A stretch of 64,000 nt of DNA from NCBI RefSeq assembly GCF_000835495.1, contig NW_015622546.1, positions 1,242,883 through 1,306,882 on the forward strand, given 5' to 3'. The position numbers and the translations under genes were made by a program. This document shows, piece after piece, positions 1-9,804 of the stretch. Below the pieces are notes generated by a model. The model was not told where the DNA came from. It saw only the letters and a list, made by a program, of their open reading frames with translations, and did not search any database. This DNA comes from Cladophialophora immunda. Lineage: Eukaryota > Ascomycota > Eurotiomycetes > Chaetothyriales > Herpotrichiellaceae. Each line of letters opens with the position of its first letter. Within the stretch, counting starts at the first letter, position 1.

Positions 1-529
1 GCACATTGGAAGCATCCACGTAAGGCGGACACTGCTGTCCGTCGTAGCCATGTAGAGAATCGGGCGGCAGCGCAGGCGTCGGGGAACAGAGCGATGCTGA
101 ACTAGAGATTGTGGGACAACACGATCCCGCTCCCGCTCCTAACTCCTGTTGAATTATGTCCACAGCATCCAAATCGCCGGTGCGCAATGCCATCGGTTGG
201 TGATATCTCGGCCTGATCTGGCGATGCGCAACCGCTGCTGTATTGCCAGGTAGCGCTTGCATGCCGTGGCGGCCGAAGTTCTCGACGACGTCAGGGGTGA
301 TACCAACATAGTGCAATAGATCTCGCAGCCGAGCATTCTCGACTTGCAGGTCGACGTAGGCTGCGCGCTGCAGGTCGGCCTCGCGACAAGACACCTGGCA
401 TTCTTTCACCCGTCTTTCCAGGCCGGCCAGATACTCCTGGCGTCGAGCACGGCTGCGGCGTTGATTGTCGCGGATCCGTTCTTGCTTGGATATGGTAACA
501 TTGGGCGCTATGCTGGCTTCAGACGCCAT
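1..529 (-). CDS. bZIP transcription factor, 5' part (cut by window edge)
   Basis: The first 176 codons are open and run off the left edge. The start is the ATG at 529, with an in-frame TGA four codons upstream. Residues about 16-60 form a fungal bZIP: a basic region containing RDNQRRSRARRQEYL, followed by a leucine-zipper-like stretch (LERRVKECQ... LQVENARLRDLL) that should dimerise and bind DNA in the nucleus. The part after the zipper is Pro/Ser/Gly-rich and looks unstructured. NxxRRSRARRQEY is the common basic-region form of many Pezizomycotina bZIPs, so target genes cannot be named. No intron is visible in this part, and the C-terminal half lies outside the window. The family is secure; the function is unknown. 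Confidence 0.85.
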   Translation of the reverse strand, partial: MASEASIAPNVTISKQERIRDNQRRSRARRQEYLAGLERRVKECQVSCREADLQRAAYVDLQVENARLRDLLHYVGITPDVVENFGRHGMQALPGNTAAVAHRQIRPRYHQPMALRTGDLDAVDIIQQELGAGAGSCCPTISSSASLCSPTPALPPDSLHGYDGQQCPPYVDASNV

Positions 530-3513
530 GTCCAGCAAGCATCAACGCTCGGCGGCTGAGGAGTTGGTGTCTGGGCGCAGACCACATCAGAGACGTATCA
601 TCGACAGGAAAATGCTTCTTTGGGGACCGAGAAAAGCTGCCCAAGCGGCTTGGCCTGGGATTTTGAAGTGCTGGAAGTGAGACTCAGGGCCAGGGAAATG
701 ATGAGTAAAAGGAAAACCACGATTGGTCAAGTAACCCTGGCGCTCTGCTGGGGGGTGGCTTTGGAGGGGGGAGACGTGGCAGGGACCAACGCCGGCTTCG
801 AGCGGCGGCTCTAAGCTTGACGAGCGGTGAAAACGTATGATGGAAACAGGCAACGACGAGTCTGGAATCGGCGGGAAAAGTGGCACCACTAGAATTGCGA
901 TGGCAAAAGGGGTCAGGCCAGATGGTGATGAGGATTCTGGACAAGGGGGGGATCTCCCAGCAATATATACACATCTGGACAGCATATATTGGATCTCCAC
1001 CATTCGCCAACCAGAAGAAAAACCCCAGAGAGGGAACTGCCCCCAGCTCTGCCGCGGAAATGGGATCTCTCGTCCCAAGTCCTGGGACCTAGGAGGCGAG
1101 CTTGGATAGATCGGGCAGGTGGCATGGCTCTGGGAAGGGAACGGACTTGGTCCTGGAGCAACTGAGTTTCTGGACAGCAGCACCAGCAGGTTGCCTTGCA
1201 CGCATGGTTTGCAGATAGAACTTAGTGAGATAGCGAATGGGGGCAGCGTGTTTGCTGTGTGCAGAGAACGACAAACCATCAGGCTGTCCACATGCAACCA
1301 AGGACCAGATGGAGATGGACATGGACATGGCGATGGCGATGGAGCAAGAGATACAAAGGCGAAAGTCTAAGTCCATGTCCCACGGACGCGTATGCAGCTG
1401 GACTGCGCCACCACCATGGCATTTGCTCAAACTTCGGTCTTGGGCTTGGTGATGGCTACTTCTCCATACCTGCGTGATATGCTGCCTCTCTGCCTCTCTC
1501 CTGACCCAGTGAGATCAATGAACCACTCTCTCGATAAACCTTGGCTCACGGCAGGACGGACCCCTTTCTCCCCTACTCTTCTCCAGTCTGTCCCTATAGG
1601 TACTTACATGTCCCTCAAGGTTCCGGATGGTGACCACGCTGATCGGTCAAGAAAGACGCTATTCTCATTCTGCGAAGAAAAGGCCAAAAGGGGTGATCTT
1701 TGCTTGTCTCCATGAGACATGATTGTCCCCCACCAATGCGAATGCCCCAAAAAGGGAATACAGACGTGAAGGGTCGGCGTTGGCAATCGATGGCACCAAT
1801 GCTCTTCTGTTTCTTCGCGCTGACACCCTTCCTTAAGCCTTGCACAGCTGTCCATCCACAAGCACGGCATGGCTGAGAGCCATAATGGTCCAGAGTCGCC
1901 TTTCCAGCACTGAACTGCGCACATTATTGTCCTTGGGTCAGACTGACTTTCGAGGTAAAGAGTCTGCTCTAAATCCTCCTCATTTGTCCATGGTTGGGCC
2001 TCGGGGCAGTCCGAGCCAATTCCAACATCTTTAGACTTACTTGGTCTTACAGTTCTCGGTGCTGCCGGGCCAAACCCAGATCTACCCTGTTTCTCTGGGC
2101 CGCTCTTTTTAAGCTATCTCAACGGCCTAGTTCAAAAAAAAAAAAAAAACAGACATTTTTACCATAGCGTGCATGGATACCGTCCGAATTCTGGCGCACA
2201 TGTTTGCGGGTACCCCCAGACACCCGGGGTTTTCTGCAGTGCTGAGCCCGTTTGAACCATGAGTGATCGATCGGTCCCCCCGCAGAGGGTTGCCACCAGA
2301 AAAACCCAAACGCTTGGATCTCACAGAAGAGGACGGATATTCTTCTCACCTGTTGGCCAGTCATAACGAAGACCAGAGGTTCGGGGCGCGCTTATCCAAG
2401 TTTCCCAGACGTTTGGTTCAAAGTGAAGCCCCCTCCTCCCTCCCTCGAACCACAAGTGCAAGAACTCAGCACATGTCTGGGGCCTCAAATTCCAAATTTG
2501 GCGTTCCCGACCACTTTTCAGCAATGGCCACCCCGAGACCTCGTGAGCTGGCTCCTACCCGGAGAGTGTGGAGGATCTGCGCGCGCCGTTTGGGCTTCTG
2601 CCCAAAGGAAAAAGATTCCAGGAGCTAACTCCCAACGTGGGTGTGTTGAGGATCGTGACTCAGCAATCCATGCTCCAGTATATGAGATAGTCCCAAGGAA
2701 ACGGTGAGTTCGGTAAGGCCGAGAGTGCTCTGGAGCTTCACGACTGGGGGGGATACGGCCTCCCTTCCTACGACCTCTGTGACTAACGAGAGGTTCAGCG
2801 AACCCGTGATACATCAAGACCTAGTGAACGCGGACTGTCCATGTGCTGTCCCAGCAAGCTGAAACCTAAGTCCCACGATGCTCTAGATGGATAGGTATGT
2901 ACCAAGTTCGAGGTTGTGATTTGACTGTGGTAGACCGAGCCTTCAAACTCTGTCCTGAGGCATATAGACAATCAAAGTCTAAGTCTTCTCTAGCGGGAAC
3001 CGAAAGATGCATCTTTGAGTCCAGGCCGCAACGGAGGACGTTTACTGACCGTTGGAAGACTCTTTCAGCAAATATTGTCTAGACAAGCGCAAAGAACCAA
3101 GTGCCACCATCCGTTTTTTTATCGTTACTCCGGTGTTTGGCGGTGGGCGAATACCTTGTTACCTCTGGGTTTGGTCTGGGGACTGGAGAGGAAGTTTCGA
3201 CGAAGGCAACGAGCTCGGGGCGATGCTGAGAAAGAGGGGGTTTACGGGGATCATCTGAGAACTGCAGACGCGTACTCACTCATTCAACCATTCAGAAGCA
3301 CGCACGAAAGGGGAGACAGGAAGAGAAGAACTCCAAGGAGCAAGTTTGGACGATTTGCAGATACACAAAGCAACTTTCGACCCCTTTTTCCTTTGATTAC
3401 AGCCAATCAACAGAAACCAAGCAGGCGCAGCATCCAACCCACAAGTCATCACTCTCTCCCACTCACAACCTGGACCGCGAGTTCGTCGCGCGCGCCCAGA
3501 CTTGATGGAAAAG
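530..3513. other. 3-kb stretch with no supported gene
   Basis: This lies upstream of the bZIP start and downstream of the acyl-CoA dehydrogenase stop. The open frames here (for example a 236-codon one on the minus strand around 587-1297) show no domain, no signal peptide and no splice-linked partner. The stretch holds a short ATGGAC/GATGGC-type repeat near 1309-1346 and a run of 16 A at 2134-2149. It may contain a long 5' leader or regulatory region of the bZIP gene. Confidence 0.5.
2134..2149. repeat. A16 homopolymer
   Basis: Sixteen consecutive A residues in intergenic DNA. On the minus strand this is a T16 tract, a possible nucleosome-disfavouring promoter element for the bZIP gene, although it is 1.6 kb from that start. 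Confidence 0.9.
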
Positions 3514-5260
3514 CTACAACTTGGACTGACCTCCGCTGACCCGCCTCAAGGCCAACGGGTCCCTGGGCTCCAGGCCATACTGGCGGAGCAACTCCTTGGT
3601 CTTCTCCTTCTGGGCGGCGATGCGCTTCAGCAGCGCCGGGCCGCGCTTGTTCTCGTTGCGGCCCAGCTGCAGCATGTGCACCTCGTCGGGCCCGTCGACG
3701 ATCCTCATGGTCCGGCCGCTGGCCCACATGTTGGCCAGGGGCGTGTCCTGGGACACGCCGGCGCCGCCGTAGGCCTGGATGGCGCGGTCCAGGACGTCGA
3801 GCAGCATGTTGGGCACCTGGACCTTGACCTCGGCGATCTCCTTGAGCGCGTCCTTGGCGTTGGACTGGTCGATCTTGATGGCGGCGTTGAGCACGGCGAG
3901 CCGCGCCGCGTCGATCTCGATGCGCGACCGCGCCACCCGCTCGAGCATGATGCCGTGCTCGGCGAGCAGCTTGCCGAAGGGCTTCTTGGCCGGGTCGTTC
4001 ATGCGGGCGAGGAAGTATTCGAGCGCTCTTTCGGCCTGGAAATGAAAAAAAGAGAGAGGTCTCGGTTAGAGACCATTCATTGTCCACCAAGCGCGTTGGA
4101 AAACGAAAGGGGATGGAGGTAAAAGTCTACTTACAGCACCGACGGATCTCATGGCGTGGTGGATTCGCCCAGGTCCCAGACGGCCTTGGACGACCTCGAA
4201 GCCGCGTCCCTCGCCCAGGATCATGTTGCTCTTGTGGACGCGCACGTTGTTGAACGAGATGTGGCCGTGCCCGTGCGGGGCGTCATCAAAGCCAATCACC
4301 GACAACATCCGCTCGATCGTGAGGCCGGGCGTGTCGGCGGGCACGAGAATGACCGACTGCTGCTTGTAAGGGTTCGGGTTGTTGGGGTCAGATTTGCCCA
4401 TGACGATGTAGATCTTGCATCGGCGGTCGCCCGCACCGCTGGACCACCATTTCTTTTTAGAGCGATTGTTAGATAAACGACGAGGAAAGCAGCGATGAGT
4501 GTAAAACCAACCTGGCCGTTGAGCACGTAGTAGTCCCCGTCTCTCCTCATGTCGAGTTCGATGTTGGTGGCATCGCTGCTCGCCACTTGCGGCTCCGTCA
4601 TCAGGAACGCCGACCGGATCTCACCGTTCAACAGGGGGCCAAGCCATTTCTGCTTCTGCTCCTCGGTCCCGTACTTGGCGAACACCTCCATGTTGCCCGT
4701 GTCCGGGGCGGCACAGTTGGTGGCCTCGCTGGCGACGCCCGACTTGCCCAGGTACTCGGCCATCAGGCCGTACTCGAGGTTGGAGAACCCGGCGCCTTCC
4801 TTGAAGTGGTTCTTGGGCAGGAACATGTTCCACAGGCCCAGCTTGCGAGCTTTGGTCTTGAGGTCTTCAATGACCTGGGGGTGGGCGTCGAAGCGCGAGA
4901 CTGTGTCGCCACCCTTTTGGTTGAGCTGCTGGGCGAAGACGGCATCGGCGGGGATGCATTCTTCTTCGACGAATCTCTCGACCTAGCGAGCACCGGGTTA
5001 TTGGCATTGGCTTTCGATGCTTTACGGCAAGTGTCATGGAAGGATGTATTGTTTTGAGGCTAGTTCAAGCACCCCGTAGAGGACGGCGGCGATGGAATGG
5101 GATGCAGAAAAGAGCTTGCAAAGAAATATTTGCGAGTCTGACTTACCAGGTCCAATGTCTTCTTTGCTCGCTCGCTCACGAAAGGTCTGGCGATAACTGG
5201 GATTCTCTCCGAGGCAGGAATGTGCCCGGCGGCACTGTTGATGAGGTACGGAACAGACAT
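3514..5260 (-). CDS. Peroxisomal acyl-CoA dehydrogenase (ACAD10/11-like)
   Basis: Four exons join in frame: 5147-5260, 4512-4982, 4135-4452 and 3514-4035, giving 474 aa. The order is that of the ACAD family. It has an N-terminal helical part ([13 protein letters not shown]), the middle beta-domain with the [14 protein letters not shown] segment, then KWWSSGAGD...[12 protein letters not shown] and [13 protein letters not shown]. The C-terminal helical domain follows with [15 protein letters not shown]. The FAD enzyme makes a 2-enoyl-CoA from an acyl-CoA. The last three residues are SKL, a textbook peroxisomal targeting signal, so a peroxisomal rather than mitochondrial site is expected. The segment order matches the dehydrogenase part of ACAD10/11; the aminoglycoside-phosphotransferase-like part of animal ACAD11 is absent. 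It is divergent from the nitrilase across about 416 bp. Chain-length or branched-substrate preference cannot be read from sequence. Confidence 0.9.
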
Positions 5261-5676
5261 TCTGGAGTAGCTTGAGAGACGGAGAAGAAGCTGGGGAAGT
5301 TGGTCAGAGGGTTCCTCGATCGAAGCGGCGAGGTCAGGATTAAATGGATCTGGAAGAAGGGGATGATGGGAGATGATGGATTTAGTGATCAACAACAAAT
5401 ATCAGAAGCTGCAACGAAGCCAGAGGCTGGACGGTTCGACGGGGGGCCGTTGGCGTAATCCGAGAACCGAGGCAGCAGAGGCCACATTCGGAAAAGCAAC
5501 AGCTGCAGCAATTAATATTCCGGTGCCCTGGGCGAGATGCCTGTATCATGGACTCCTGCTGCCCCGGATCCATCAGGCCACATGCTCCCCGGCCTGGCTC
5601 CTCCATCTCGGCTGACTACTGCTTCAGGCTTTGGTCCTGGCGAACAAGAATGCCTCCAGACTCTCTATCATGATTC
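5261..5676. promoter_or_regulatory. Divergent intergenic region, ACAD / nitrilase
   Basis: 416 bp lie between two outward-facing starts and must hold both promoters. I recognise no specific operator. Confidence 0.5.
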
Positions 5677-6822
5677 ATGGCTCTACCCAGCCTGAGAGCA
5701 GCAGCATGCCACATCTCACCCCACATTCTCTCCGCGGCTCGCACAACGCAGAAGACCATCCATTGCATCAACACCGCCGCCAGACAATCGGCACATCTGG
5801 TCGTCTTCCCGGAAGCTTCAATCCCTGCATTTCCACTATGGTCCTCACTGCTTCCGCCGACTCACACCCACCACTTCTTCCGACGGATGGTGCAGGAGTC
5901 GGTCTATGTCGATGGCGAAGAGATCTCTGCCATCCGTCAAGCAGCCCGCGACAACCGCGTGGTTGTCAGTCTGGGAATATCTGAGAGGGTGCGATACAGT
6001 TCGGGGACCCTGTTCAACACTAATATAATCATTGGCGAGGACGGCGAGATTCTCGTCCATCATCGCAAATTGATGCCTACATTCTTCGAGAAGTTGACCT
6101 GGGCTCCCGGGGATGGCTATGGCCTACGCGTCGCACAGACCCGGTACGGCAAGATTGGGGCTTTGATCTGTGGTGAGAACACCAACCCGCTGGCCAGATA
6201 TGCTCTCATGGCACAGGGGGAGCAAGTTCATATTTCCACGTGGCCCGCCATCTGGCCTACCCGAGTCCTTGTCGAGAACGCTGGCAATGAACACAATCCT
6301 GTAAGCACAAGGAGTCGCAACTACGACAACATTGCTGCAAATCATACGCGAGCAGCGGCTCACTGCTTTGAAGCCAAATGCTTCGGAATCATGAGTGCGG
6401 GACACCTTGATGATGCTGCCATGGCTGACATTGCTGCCATGACTGAGGCACCCGAAGACATGCGCAAGAGGCTAGCAAGCTACCCCCGAGGAGCAAGTCA
6501 ATTTCTCGATCCCACTGGCAAAACCGTCGAAGGTGGTTTCGCCATGGACCTCACCAAGGACCAGCTGCTGGATGGACAAGCCATGGTCACGAATATGGAA
6601 GCAATCCTCTTTGCAGACCTAGACCTGAACGAGTGCATAGAAGGCAAGCAGTACCATGACGTTGTCGGCGGATATCAGAGATTCGACGTCTTCTCGTTGC
6701 ACGTTAACCGCCAGCGACATGAACCTGTACAGTTTCATGATGGAAACGAGGACGCGTCGAGCTCGAGCAGCCTTGGGCACGACGGCCAGACCAATTCCGG
6801 TGGGAAAGGGCGGGAAGGGTGA
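5677..6822 (+). CDS. Nitrilase (aliphatic/aryl-acetonitrilase type)
   Basis: A single exon of 381 aa, C-N hydrolase superfamily. The catalytic triad is visible: Glu46 in VVFPEASIP, Lys131 in HHRKLMPTFFEK and Cys165 in ALICGENTNPLARY. CGENTNPLARYAL followed by a QGEQVHIS segment is characteristic of true nitrilases (nitrile to carboxylate plus ammonia) and of the related fungal cyanide hydratases. Which of these it is cannot be decided by eye. Length is close to the 330-380 aa norm, with a polar Ser/Gly-rich tail after about residue 340. There is no signal peptide, so it is probably cytosolic. It is divergent from the acyl-CoA dehydrogenase, which may be chance. Confidence 0.92.
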   Translation: MALPSLRAAACHISPHILSAARTTQKTIHCINTAARQSAHLVVFPEASIPAFPLWSSLLPPTHTHHFFRRMVQESVYVDGEEISAIRQAARDNRVVVSLGISERVRYSSGTLFNTNIIIGEDGEILVHHRKLMPTFFEKLTWAPGDGYGLRVAQTRYGKIGALICGENTNPLARYALMAQGEQVHISTWPAIWPTRVLVENAGNEHNPVSTRSRNYDNIAANHTRAAAHCFEAKCFGIMSAGHLDDAAMADIAAMTEAPEDMRKRLASYPRGASQFLDPTGKTVEGGFAMDLTKDQLLDGQAMVTNMEAILFADLDLNECIEGKQYHDVVGGYQRFDVFSLHVNRQRHEPVQFHDGNEDASSSSSLGHDGQTNSGGKGREG

Positions 6823-7373
6823 GATAATACGGACAAAGATCCGGTGGAAGCGGAGAGCAGCTCGGAGCATATAGCCGACTGGAGGGCTCAGGCTACCTCG
6901 ATACATACCTCGGGAGTGGTAATAATTCACCTACCCCAACTTTCTCCATCTGATGCACTTCGCGTTTCTTTGGGGGGGGGAACCGAGGAATCGGTCACAT
7001 AATGTGCTATGCGTAGACGTGTGATCTTCTACGTCCACGTTCATGAGATGTTGTGCATGTGGCAGCAGAGACCAGCCTTTGCTTGACCGAGAAATCAGTC
7101 ATTTGAAGCCTTACACGTGACTGCGGTGGTCTCTCGGCTTCTCGGATGCTGAGTTTTTCCGCCTCCGATCCAAAATTTCCATGCCCTTTTTTGGCGCATC
7201 GAACGAGTGGTAACGAAATTCAATCCTCGTCGTTGCCCTGCGTTGTACCACCAGCATTATCCTTCTTTTTCCCTCTTTGACTGTACAGTTCTACCTTTCT
7301 GTGGTCTTGCTTCCAACATTCGTGCAGGCTCCTTTTCTTCATCTCATTCCAAAGCTAACCGCGCAAAACGTTC
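6823..7373. other. Intergenic, nitrilase to carrier gene
   Basis: 551 bp that hold the nitrilase 3' end and the promoter of the carrier gene, including pyrimidine-rich stretches near 7255-7345 just upstream of the carrier start. No other feature is seen. Confidence 0.4.
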
Positions 7374-8603
7374 ATGACCTTTCCTGCGGCGACTCCCGAG
7401 CCTTTCCAGGGTACCAGCGCGAGAGGAGAAAGTCCTCTGATTCTTCAGTCCCGGGAGACTGGACAGGTTGTGCCTGGGGGACGGAATGACCATGCGACTA
7501 CGGTGACAAAGGATGGGCCCAAGGCAAAGCCATGGGCCCATTTTGTCGCAGGAGGGTATGCGGCCACAACTGGGTCCTCAAACACTTGAAGTCAAAACTC
7601 ATGATGTCCTAGTATCGGTGGCATGGCCGCGGCCACTCTCACTTCTCCTCTCGACGTCCTGAAGACCCGACTCCAATCGGATTTCTACCAAGCTCAACTC
7701 AAAACCTTACACGCTCAACATCCTCTACCACACAAAGTCACGCTCACCTCGGTTCCCAGAGCAGCATTCTTCCACATCGCCGAGACTGTACAGATCCTGC
7801 GGTCGATATACCAACACGAGGGGTTTCGGGCGTTATTTCGAGGTCTCGGCGCAAACCTGATTGGCGTCGTGCCCGCAAGGAGCATCAATTTTTACGTGTA
7901 CGGGAATGGCAAGAGGATCCTGAATAATTACCTCAACCCAGAGGGGCGTGAGAATGTCTGGAGCGTCCATCTTCTCGCCGCAGCCACGGCGGGAATAGCG
8001 ACGGGTACTGCTACAAATCCCATCTGGGTCGTCAAGACGCGACTGCAACTGGACAAAAACACCGCCAGCCATGATCCTTCGAAAGGACGACAATACAAGA
8101 ATAGCTGGGACTGTATCAGGCAGACTGTGCGCCATGAGGGCATCCGGGGTCTGTACCGGGGCTTGTCAGCCTCGTATTTGGGAGTTACCGAGTCCACTCT
8201 TCAGTGGGTGTTGTACGAGCGGATGAAGCTGTCCCTGGCCAGAAGGGAAGCCAAGCGCCTGTCGCACCCCGGGTACCAACGAACCATGCTCGACGATGCG
8301 GAGGAATTCGGAGGGAAGTTCTGCGCGGCAGCCGGTGCTAAGCTCTTCGCCGCGGTCATTACATATCCTCATGAAGTTGTCCGTACGAGGTTACGGCAAG
8401 CGCCAACCATCACGACGGAGACGGGCAGAGTCACGATGAAATACACCGGCCTGGTACAGTGCTTCCGCCTTGTGGCCAAGGAAGAAGGGCTGGCTGGGTT
8501 GTATGGAGGGATGACGCCGCATTTGCTTCGAGCTGTACCCGCCGCCGCCGTGATGATGTCGACCTACGAGATTTTCCTCCGGCTCTTCGGAACAACTTCG
8601 TGA
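7374..8603 (+). CDS. Mitochondrial pyrimidine-nucleotide carrier (Rim2-like, SLC25)
   Basis: Two exons, 7374-7555 and 7613-8603, give 390 aa; the 57-bp intron has GTATGC...TAG ends. Three mitochondrial-carrier repeats are present, each with the PxD/ExxK/R-type signature: SPLDVLKTRLQ (from about residue 72), NPIWVVKTRLQLDK and YPHEVVRTRLRQ. The aromatic NPIWVVKTRLQLDK in repeat 2 is typical of the yeast Rim2 / SLC25A33-36 pyrimidine-nucleotide carriers. These exchange pyrimidine (deoxy)nucleotides across the inner membrane and affect mitochondrial DNA replication and iron handling. About 60 N-terminal polar residues precede the first helix, as in other fungal members. A housekeeping gene is expected here; nothing looks damaged. 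Confidence 0.9.
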
Positions 8604-9804
8604 CACCGGGGCGGTTGTTGGACCTTGAATTGAACAAAGGGGCCTCGATCGTCACCGCAGCCCGGCATTATTGTACATTTTGTATCTCTTCTTACGGACG
8701 GACGTCATCATTGTCACCGATTGCATAGAAAGATGGCGTTTCGGGGGGTGCCTCGGCTTGTCCAACACTGAGCGTTAAGCCACTGCGCGTTGAGACAGGC
8801 GCTTGAATTAGGGTCAAGGGGGAACGGAGAGGGAGGATTAATTGTCCCGGTTGACGAAAGAGATACCCACCTCCAAGCCAGTGTATGATAGACAGGGCGC
8901 GCAAGAGAAGAATCTTTCTCACTTCGACCAAAAAGACCGTTGCGGTAGGACGATGAGGCTGGTGATGCCACTCTTAACTTAGGGTGAATCCGAGGTCCTC
9001 TGTAGCGTTCGATTCTTCGTGTCTTGTGCGTAGCGCAAGGTCCATCCATCCATGGGTGTCGCTCGCTGTATCATTAATAGTAAGAGGGTCAACCTCAACG
9101 CATCTAGCTACCTACTTACTTCCTTCGTTGCGTTAAGACCCTTGTCCGGGGGGGGGGGGGGACGGCAGCAACAAGACGAGGAGTCTGGTACGAGCGCTTG
9201 AATTGACTCCATACGATTTGTTCAATAATGTCGATAATGGCTCCAAACTGTATATTGATTGATTGTATCGGCGTAGGTACGTACCATACCTATGAATCTA
9301 ATTGCCTAGGTAGCTACGTATCGACCGTCCAACCCGACTAATTCTATCCATGGCTTTTTCGGGATTGTTCTCGTGCATTGACTAACCCCTACTGGAAAGC
9401 CTGCGCTCTGCAAGGCCATTGATTCTTCTCGAAGACCTATCTCAAGTGAATGAGGCTCGTGCATCCTGCCCGGGTCGGTAAGGGGACCTAGCGTCGCGTC
9501 GACGACGGAGAGTTCGGTTCGCGAAGTCTTGTACATCTGAGCTGTAGCTCCAAACCCGATGTCTTGTCGCCCTTGCTGAGAACTTCGATGGCAAGGGTCA
9601 AGAGACCTGTTTCGTGCGGAAGTCAAGGCGTGGGCTTTGTTGTCAGGGAACTCTGGTGATGGGAGATTGAGTCAGAGACATTTCTCACTTCCAGGTGAGG
9701 CGTTGGACTGACTACCTGGCTCACTATGTATCGTGACAGGGCGGAGTGGGACAGACTTACGGGCAACATCCCTGAGGCGGCGATGTGAACTTCGCTTGCA
9801 CATC
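8604..9804. other. Intergenic between two convergent genes
   Basis: 1.2 kb separate the carrier stop and the PKS stop. I see no gene. A run of 14 G lies at 9148-9161. Confidence 0.5.
9148..9161. repeat. G14 homopolymer
   Basis: Fourteen consecutive G. This is a candidate for polymerase slippage or a guanine quadruplex in the convergent 3' region. Confidence 0.9.

Noticed and set aside
587..1297. 236-codon open frame on the minus strand
   Set aside because: It has no ATG-proximal context, domain or conserved pattern; Pro/Ser-rich composition and overlap with several other frames suggest chance in pyrimidine-rich DNA.
3449..4122. Arg/Ala-rich frames of about 210 codons on both strands over the acyl-CoA dehydrogenase
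   Set aside because: They are out-of-frame shadows of the GC-rich fourth exon.
9306..9804. PKS reading extended through the open frame to 9623
   Set aside because: A GTAAGT...TAG intron at 9862-9943 leads to a short last exon ending at 9805 with a typical thioesterase C-terminus; the longer reading has no family resemblance.
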